Assembly: GCA_039592335.1 (NCBI GenBank)
Contig: JBDHBX010000045.1
Coordinates: 1 to 11,140, forward strand
DNA from: WVYX01 sp039592335
Lineage (GTDB): Bacteria; Gemmatimonadota; Gemmatimonadetes; Gemmatimonadales; GWC2-71-9
Direction of reading: 5' to 3'
DNA: 11,140 bases
Positions 7,467 to 11,140 of this stretch are shown here, piece after piece. The notes beneath the pieces were generated by a model, which was not told the origin of the DNA, made no database searches, and was given only the letters and a program-made list of their open reading frames with translations. Each line of letters begins with the position of its first letter. The stretch's first letter is position 1. The position numbers and the translations under genes were made by a program.

Positions 7467-7495
7467 CTATAAGCTATAAAAGATGTCGGTGTTTC
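7467..7495 (-). promoter_or_regulatory. Possible promoter of the kinase operon
   Basis: An AT-rich island stands out in GC-rich DNA. On the minus strand TTATAG (7472-7467) resembles a -10 box and GAAACA (7495-7490) lies 17 bases upstream as a weak -35. The resulting transcript would have a leader of about 200 bases containing the hairpins at 7403-7440 and 7319-7341. The island also contains two direct copies of GCTATAA (plus strand, 7466-7479), which might be an operator. The -35 match is poor, so this is tentative. Confidence 0.28.
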
Positions 7496-7550
7496 CCCGA
7501 TTTCGCCAGTCGGACCTGCCCCACCGGATGTCCAACCAGGTCAACGATTT

Positions 7551-7577
7551 GGGGCCGGAGAGCGCCGTTCCGGCCCC
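7551..7577 (-). terminator. GC-rich inverted repeat downstream of peroxiredoxin, possible terminator
   Basis: GGGGCCGG (7551-7558) and CCGGCCCC (7570-7577) form an 8-bp perfect stem, extendable by an A-T and a G-U pair to leave a 7-base loop. It lies about 75 bases past the peroxiredoxin stop. On the minus strand it is followed by AAAT rather than a T-run, so Rho-independent termination is not well supported. Confidence 0.3.
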
Positions 7578-7608
7578 CCGGCCCCGAATCGTCCCGGATG
7601 ATCGACCC

Positions 7609-7631
7609 AAGCGCTTAGCCCACAAGCGCTT
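7609..7631 (-). repeat. Paired palindromes AAGCGCTT just downstream of peroxiredoxin
   Basis: AAGCGCTTAG occurs at 7609-7618 and 7624-7633. Because AAGCGCTT is itself a palindrome, the two copies are both a direct and an inverted repeat, and they can pair as an 8-bp stem with a 7-base loop. The site begins about 20 bases beyond the peroxiredoxin stop, fitting a 3' mRNA hairpin or a dimeric protein-binding site. No T-run follows. Confidence 0.35.
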
Positions 7632-7650
7632 AGGCTTCGGCGCGGCGATC

Positions 7651-8283
7651 TCAGCCCTTGGGCTGCGGCGTCACACGCAAATACGGCTTCTTGGCCTCGT
7701 ATCCAGGGAACTTCTTAGCGGCCTCCTCGTCGGTCACACCGGTCCCGATGATCACGTCCTCGCCATGCTTCCAGTTGACGGGCGTGGCGACCGCGTGGTT
7801 GGCAGTGAGCTGCAGCGAATCGACCACCCGCAGCAGCTCGTCGAAGTTCCTCCCGGTGCTCGCCGGGTAGGTGAGCGTGAGCTTCACCTTGTTGTCCGGC
7901 CCCACGACGAACACCGAGCGCACCGTCATCGTGTCGTCGGCGTTCGGGTGCACCATGTCGTACAGATCCGAGACCTTGCGGTCGTGGTCGGCGATGAGCG
8001 GGTAGTTGAGGGCGTTGCCCGTCACGTCCTCGATGTCCTTGGCCCAGCCTGCATGGGAGTCCAGCGCATCCACGCTCAGGCCGATCACCTTCGTGTTGCG
8101 CTTCTCGAACTCCCCCTTGAGCCCCGCGAGGTAGCCGAGTTCGGTGGTGCAGACCGGGGTGAAGTCCTTCGGGTGAGAGAACAGCACCGCCCAGCCATTC
8201 CCCTTCCAGGCGTGGAAGTCCACCGGTCCTTCGGTGGTCTCGGCGGTGAAGTTGGGCGCATCGTCTCCCAGACGGATCGCCAT
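7651..8283 (-). CDS. 1-Cys peroxiredoxin, Prx6/AhpC-TSA family
   Basis: A 210-residue thiol peroxidase that reduces hydrogen peroxide and organic hydroperoxides in the cytoplasm. The active-site motif P-x-x-x-T-x-x-C is seen as PKDFTPVC with peroxidatic Cys45. It is the only cysteine in the protein, so this is a 1-Cys enzyme that needs an external thiol reductant. The conserved Arg is in TVRSVFVVGP (about 122). The C-terminal ATPVNWKHGEDVIIG block (about 166-180) and the length are typical of Prx6-type enzymes. ATG 8283 is chosen because GAGGAGG lies about 6 bases upstream and homologues begin MxIRLGDxAPNF. An upstream in-frame ATG at 8328 would add 15 unlikely residues (MGQRRAFYPPHEEAA). It is probably its own transcription unit. 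Confidence 0.96.
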   Translation of the reverse strand: MAIRLGDDAPNFTAETTEGPVDFHAWKGNGWAVLFSHPKDFTPVCTTELGYLAGLKGEFEKRNTKVIGLSVDALDSHAGWAKDIEDVTGNALNYPLIADHDRKVSDLYDMVHPNADDTMTVRSVFVVGPDNKVKLTLTYPASTGRNFDELLRVVDSLQLTANHAVATPVNWKHGEDVIIGTGVTDEEAAKKFPGYEAKKPYLRVTPQPKG

Positions 8284-8431
8284 GGCAGCCTCCTCGTGTG
8301 GTGGGTAGAAGGCTCTCCGCTGCCCCATGGCCAGACCGCCGGCCCGGGAGGGACGCCCGCTTTCAAGGGCGGACGGCCGGAGGTCGGCGTCTGGTCGCGT
8401 GTCAGGAAGAGTCCGGTAGTTCTAGCGAAAC

Positions 8432-8458
8432 ATGATACAGCGGGTCGGGGTTCCTCAA
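8432..8458 (-). promoter_or_regulatory. Weak candidate promoter for peroxiredoxin
   Basis: In the 178-base gap upstream of the peroxiredoxin gene, TATCAT (8437-8432) is preceded by TG one base upstream (extended -10 type), and TTGAGG (8458-8453) is a possible -35. The spacing is only 15 bases and the implied leader is about 140 bases, so support is limited. The rest of the gap is GC-rich and includes a short CGCCC/GGGCG stem at 8354-8371. Confidence 0.28.
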
Positions 8459-8461
8459 GGG

Positions 8462-8932
8462 CTACAGGGTCTGCTTCCAGACCGGTCGCCACACGGCCCG
8501 CCATCCCCATACCATCGCGACGAGGTAACACAGCACCCCAAGCCCGAACACGATCTGCCCAATCGTCTGGTCGCGGTGCAGCAAACCCACCGCGTCGAGC
8601 AGGTAGTTCCAGTCGTGGTAGCCGCCGCCAACCAGCGGCAGCTCCATGCTCCGAGCATCCTTCACGTAGACCGAGATGTTCCAGAAGTTCTGGCCGATCC
8701 ACCAGAGCACCACGGCCGCCGCGAACCGATCGTGCCGCTGCAGGAAGTAGCCGAGGAAGGTGGCCGGAACCAGCACCTGAAACAGCGTCCCGCCCACGAA
8801 ACCCATGAACTCGCCGAAGATCCCGAAGAAGACGTGCCCCGCCTCGTGAATGGCCAGATCGAGCGCGTCGAGCAGGCCGAAGCTGCCGGGATCGCGCATG
8901 ATGACGACCCCGTAGACGGCCAGGACGACCAT
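8462..8932 (-). CDS. Small integral membrane protein with HEAGH motif, uncharacterised
   Basis: The conservative frame from ATG 8932 gives 156 residues with about four hydrophobic segments (near residues 1-12, 43-64, 70-86 and 124-143). HEAGH at 29-33 is a HExxH-type zinc motif like that of site-2 or other membrane metallopeptidases, and GGYHDWNYLLDAVGLL (about 103-117) is a second polar patch that might supply another ligand. The NPDG-type motif of classic M50 enzymes was not found, so protease function is unproven. The frame stays open and protein-like upstream of 8932 (IDTPARLNLLARFGL), so the true start may be a non-ATG codon near 8977 or 8992. It follows the secreted MliC-like gene closely. 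No specific family name can be given. Confidence 0.82.
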   Translation of the reverse strand: MVVLAVYGVVIMRDPGSFGLLDALDLAIHEAGHVFFGIFGEFMGFVGGTLFQVLVPATFLGYFLQRHDRFAAAVVLWWIGQNFWNISVYVKDARSMELPLVGGGYHDWNYLLDAVGLLHRDQTIGQIVFGLGVLCYLVAMVWGWRAVWRPVWKQTL

Positions 8933-9026
8933 CAGCCCGAAGCGGGCGAGGAGGTTGAGGCGAGCTGGAGTGTCGATCGGTGCGCTCCCCAGTCAGCGGC
9001 CTGGGCCGGGCGCGGTTCCCAAGTTG

Positions 9027-9689
9027 CTAATGCAGCGCGCGACCGCAGCCTCGGTACGTGGTATCGTTCACCCTCACGGTAACCGCGGTCTCCAACGTTT
9101 CGTCACTCATCGTGTCACGGCACTCCCTGCCTTCCAGAGCAACGACGACGCGCACGTCACCGTCGGCAATCTCGTAAGTCGTGCGACGCTCTTCGGAGTT
9201 CTCGACTGGATCGGGTGTCTCGAACTCGTAGCGGTGCTCGCCGTAGTCGGTGACCAGCACGATGCGTCGCGGGTAGATCTCGAGCAGCCAGCCTGGCTCG
9301 TTCCCTATCGCCCTGAAGTCGGCCCCGTTGAGCTTGGCGTGTTCCCACACGGCATGCCGCCGATTGTTGGTGCAGGTTGTGTGCTCCGCACCCCCTGCTT
9401 CGAGCAACGCTTCCTCACCCTTGGACCAGTACGTGATGCTCCCTTCGCTATACCGCGCGCCCGAGGCCGCGGTCACGTGGGGCAGTGCCGCCGTCGTCTC
9501 GGGCAGGAACACCCAGGCGGTCTCGCCCTGGATGCGGGCTACGAATCCATAGCCGTCATCACATTCGTACACGAACGTGCTGGCGGGCTCGACGCGCTCG
9601 CCCGCCTGATCAGCCGCGCACGCGAGCGCGGCTGTCACACTACCAAGCATCACGAGGCGTGCATTCCTCGTGATGTCAGTCGGCGGCAT
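9027..9689 (-). CDS. Secreted MliC-like lysozyme-inhibitor domain fused to a second Cys-paired domain
   Basis: A 220-residue exported protein. Residues 1-24 form a signal sequence (Arg9 and Arg11, then VMLGSVTAALAC). Cys24 could be lipidated, but AALAC is not a standard lipobox. Residues 38-106 resemble MliC/PliC inhibitors of c-type lysozyme: YECDDGYGF, ASGARYSEGS (the SGxxY inhibitory loop, about 76-80) and WSKGEEALLE, with Cys43 and Cys106 placed to form a disulfide. Residues 123-220 (FRAIGNEPGWLLEI, YEFETP, CRDTMSDETLE, YRGCGRAL) match a widespread uncharacterised lipoprotein domain (COG3650-like) with Cys190 and Cys215. The start overlaps rnz by 14 bases; an inner ATG at 9650 would shorten the signal sequence. 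Lysozyme inhibition is inferred from the motifs. Confidence 0.88.
   Translation of the reverse strand: MPPTDITRNARLVMLGSVTAALACAADQAGERVEPASTFVYECDDGYGFVARIQGETAWVFLPETTAALPHVTAASGARYSEGSITYWSKGEEALLEAGGAEHTTCTNNRRHAVWEHAKLNGADFRAIGNEPGWLLEIYPRRIVLVTDYGEHRYEFETPDPVENSEERRTTYEIADGDVRVVVALEGRECRDTMSDETLETAVTVRVNDTTYRGCGRALH
9648..9675 (-). promoter_or_regulatory. 10-bp perfect inverted repeat at the rnz / MliC-like gene junction
   Basis: CATCACGAGG (9648-9657) and CCTCGTGATG (9666-9675) are perfect complements around an 8-base loop. The hairpin starts directly after the rnz stop codon and lies within the signal-peptide codons of the overlapping gene, covering the alternative ATG at 9650. It could tune translation of the downstream gene or protect the rnz 3' end. 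No T-run is present, so termination is unlikely. Confidence 0.45.
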
Positions 9690-10632
9690 CGTCTTCGGCC
9701 TGGTACTTCACGTCGATCGTCATACCGTCGCGGGCGACGGTGGTGTTGGGGAAGACCGGCTTCGCTTCCTCCAGCAGGGCGTCGGGCGCGGCCGAGTAGC
9801 GCGCACTCAGGTGCGTGAGCACCAACCTGTTCACGCGCGCCGCGAGCGCGACCTGCGCCGCCTCCACTGCGGTCGCGTGGTCGGTCTCCACCGCCCGGTC
9901 CTTCTCCTCCTCGCCGAACGTCGCCTCGTGGATCAGCAGGTCGGCCCCCTCGGCGGCGGCCACCACACCCTCGCAGGGGCGCGTGTCCCCGCTGTACACG
10001 ATGAGCCGGCCCGGACGCGGCGGTCCCACGAGATCCTTCGGATTGACGGTACGGTGCTCGGTAGTGCCGTCGTCGAGCGTCACGTCGAACTCCACCGTCC
10101 GGCCGCGGTGTAGATCGCCCCACAGCGGCCCCTCCGGCACCCCCAGCTGCTTCGCCATCTCGGGATCGAAGCGTCCGAGCCGCTCGTGCTCCCGCAGCGC
10201 GAACCCCACCGCGTTGCGCCCGTGATCCACCCCGAAGACCTCGATCAGGTACGCTCCCCGGTCCAGCTTGTCGCCGGGCTTCACTTCGTGGAGCTCGACG
10301 GGAAACGGTGCCTTCTCGACACCTACCTGGAGCACATGGCCCAGCACCTTCTTCGCACCTTTGGGCCCGTAGAGATGCAGCGTCTCGTCGCGGCCTTGCA
10401 GACCCAGCGTACGCACCAGCCCGATCACGCCGAGGAAGTGGTCGGCGTGGTAGTGGGAGATGAAGATCTCGCCCAGGGTGAACCCCACCCCGTAGCGCAT
10501 CATCTGGCGCTGCGTTCCCTCACCGCACTCGAACAGCATGGTCTCGCCCTCGCGCTGGATCGCGATGGACGAGACGCCGCGCTCCACGGTGGGGCGCGAG
10601 GCCGAGGTGCCGAGGAAGGTGACGGAAAGCAT
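9676..10632 (-). CDS. rnz: Ribonuclease Z (tRNA 3'-end processing endonuclease)
   Basis: A 318-residue metallo-beta-lactamase-fold enzyme that cuts the 3' trailer from tRNA precursors in the cytoplasm. Diagnostic features are LGTSASRPTVERGVSS at the N terminus, GEGTQRQ (37-43), the zinc motif HYHADH (60-65; His60, His62, Asp64, His65), His137 in VDHGRN, Asp216 in YSGDTRP, HEATF (235-239), HATAVEAA (about 252-259) and His274 in LTHLSARY. The stretch of about 150-200 includes KQLGVPEGPLWGDLHRG, usual for the short bacterial form. Length fits the family. The start is ATG 10632; no Shine-Dalgarno sequence precedes it, but a TATATT lies 6 bases upstream, suggesting a leaderless mRNA. It overlaps the downstream secreted-protein gene. 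Confidence 0.97.
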   Translation of the reverse strand: MLSVTFLGTSASRPTVERGVSSIAIQREGETMLFECGEGTQRQMMRYGVGFTLGEIFISHYHADHFLGVIGLVRTLGLQGRDETLHLYGPKGAKKVLGHVLQVGVEKAPFPVELHEVKPGDKLDRGAYLIEVFGVDHGRNAVGFALREHERLGRFDPEMAKQLGVPEGPLWGDLHRGRTVEFDVTLDDGTTEHRTVNPKDLVGPPRPGRLIVYSGDTRPCEGVVAAAEGADLLIHEATFGEEEKDRAVETDHATAVEAAQVALAARVNRLVLTHLSARYSAAPDALLEEAKPVFPNTTVARDGMTIDVKYQAEDDAAD

Positions 10633-10638
10633 GGGGCG

Positions 10639-10644
10639 AATATA
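10639..10644 (-). promoter_or_regulatory. Candidate -10 box for a leaderless rnz transcript
   Basis: TATATT on the minus strand is separated from the rnz ATG by only CGCCCC, so transcription would begin at or near the A of the start codon. There is no purine-rich ribosome site in these bases. A weak -35 (TGGCGA) would lie 17 bases further upstream. This is the only AT-rich hexamer in the 76-base gap after the ACT-like gene. Confidence 0.42.
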
Positions 10645-10708
10645 GGGCGGCCGCCGTGGGTCGCCACTGCGGCGCGATAGACGAGGGCCGCGATGTCCTC
10701 CCGGAGGC

Positions 10709-11122
10709 CTACATCTCCAGGGCCCGCACGGCGCGATCGATCTCGTTCCCCTTCACGTACATCACGTAGCCGTAGCTGCCTTCGCCGTCCGTGACGCCGG
10801 TGGAGGCGTAGACGTTCACGTTCGCCTCGTAGAGCTTCTCGCGAATCTCCGCCAGCGCGCCCAACTCATCGTCACCATTCACGAGTAGCGCCGGATGCGG
10901 GCCGTCGAGCTGTAGCCCGGCCTTCTTCGCAGCGGAGGTGAGGTTCCCGTTGTCGTTGGGAAAGAGCGTGAGCTGCGTGCGGGTCGGGCCGACCGGCACC
11001 TCGGTGAACGCGAGCAGGTTCACCCCCAGATTGGCGAGCTCCGACAGCAGCTTGTAGCCCTCGCCGGGCTGGTTCTGGACGGCGGTGTAGAAGTAATCGG
11101 CACGCCGGATCTTGAACGCCAT
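10709..11122 (-). CDS. Small protein with tandem ACT-like domains, conserved hypothetical
   Basis: A 137-residue soluble protein beginning MAFKIRRADYFYTAVQNQPG. Two ACT-like beta-alpha-beta units are visible: about 9-57 (YFYTAVQNQPGEGYKLLSEL, then NLLAFTEVPVG, TQLTLFPND) and about 76-136 (HPALLVNGDDELGALAEI, then NVNVYASTGVTDG, GYVMYVKG, DRAVRAL). ACT domains commonly bind amino acids or other small ligands, but no catalytic domain is attached and the ligand is unknown. ATG 11122 is preferred because GGAGG sits about 5 bases upstream; an in-frame ATG at 11138-11140, on the window edge, would place that ribosome site inside the gene. It is followed after 76 bases by rnz. Confidence 0.85.
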   Translation of the reverse strand: MAFKIRRADYFYTAVQNQPGEGYKLLSELANLGVNLLAFTEVPVGPTRTQLTLFPNDNGNLTSAAKKAGLQLDGPHPALLVNGDDELGALAEIREKLYEANVNVYASTGVTDGEGSYGYVMYVKGNEIDRAVRALEM

Positions 11123-11140
11123 GGCTCCCTCCAGCGTCAT

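Larger units (their letters stand above)
7258..7650. other. Intergenic region between peroxiredoxin and the kinase operon
   Basis: About 390 bases with no full-length gene on either strand. It contains two inverted repeats close to the peroxiredoxin stop (7609-7631 and 7551-7577), an AT-rich island (about 7465-7482), two tandem GC hairpins (7403-7440), another hairpin (7319-7341) and a short coding-like frame (7259-7348) that ends one base before the kinase A ATG. The long plus-strand frame crossing the right part is the antisense of peroxiredoxin. Confidence 0.6.

Noticed and set aside
7538..7543. TTGACC on the minus strand as a -35 box for the kinase operon
   Set aside because: No -10-like hexamer lies 16-18 bases downstream; the AT-rich island is too far away.
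8284..8328. 15-residue N-terminal extension of peroxiredoxin
   Set aside because: The strong GAGGAGG site is inside this extension and serves ATG 8283; family members start at the inner Met.
7483..8808. Plus-strand open frame of 441 codons crossing the intergenic region
   Set aside because: It is antisense to peroxiredoxin and part of the membrane-protein gene, and its product has no recognisable feature.
10646..10655. GGCGGCCGCC palindrome upstream of rnz
   Set aside because: Short GC palindromes are expected often in DNA of this composition and nothing else marks this one.
1..11140. tRNA, rRNA, CRISPR array, transposase or phage genes
   Set aside because: No cloverleaf, rRNA-like stretch, regularly spaced repeat or mobile-element protein was seen on either strand.

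Overview
The window is GC-rich and every convincing gene is on the minus strand. The gene content suggests a Gemmatimonadota-like soil or sediment bacterium. That is inference: multiplied serine/threonine kinases fused to TolB/PD40 beta-propellers are typical of Gemmatimonadota and Acidobacteriota, and no rRNA or marker gene here settles it.

In transcription order (right to left), the right part carries housekeeping and stress genes. First is a small protein of the ACT-like fold (10709-11122), then ribonuclease Z (rnz, 9676-10632). Next comes a secreted protein joining an MliC-type lysozyme-inhibitor domain to a second cysteine-paired domain (9027-9689). Then come a small integral membrane protein with an HEAGH motif (8462 to about 8977) and a 1-Cys, Prx6-type peroxiredoxin (7651-8283). 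rnz and the secreted protein overlap by 14 bases. rnz itself appears to be leaderless.

An intergenic stretch (7262-7650) separates these from a tightly packed signalling operon. It holds several perfect inverted repeats, an AT-rich island that could be the operon promoter, two successive GC-rich hairpins (one with a UUCG loop on the transcript strand) and a coding-like scrap ending one base before the first kinase start.

The left 7.2 kb is that operon: kinase A, kinase B, a secreted TPR protein and kinase C, which runs off the left edge. Junctions are a 4-base GTGA overlap (A/B), 35 bases (B/TPR) and 3 bases (TPR/C), so translational coupling is likely. Kinases A and B have a cytoplasmic kinase domain, one membrane segment and a C-terminal PD40 propeller. 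With the secreted TPR protein this looks like an envelope-sensing module.

The most notable feature is in kinase A. An exact 20-bp tandem duplication (7151-7190) inside the glycine-rich loop breaks the frame, splitting the gene into a 42-residue N-terminal fragment and an 862-residue ORF that lacks the first kinase strand. Kinase C, 93% identical in DNA over the same region, has a single copy and shows what the intact form looks like. This is either recent inactivation, a switchable repeat, or an assembly error.
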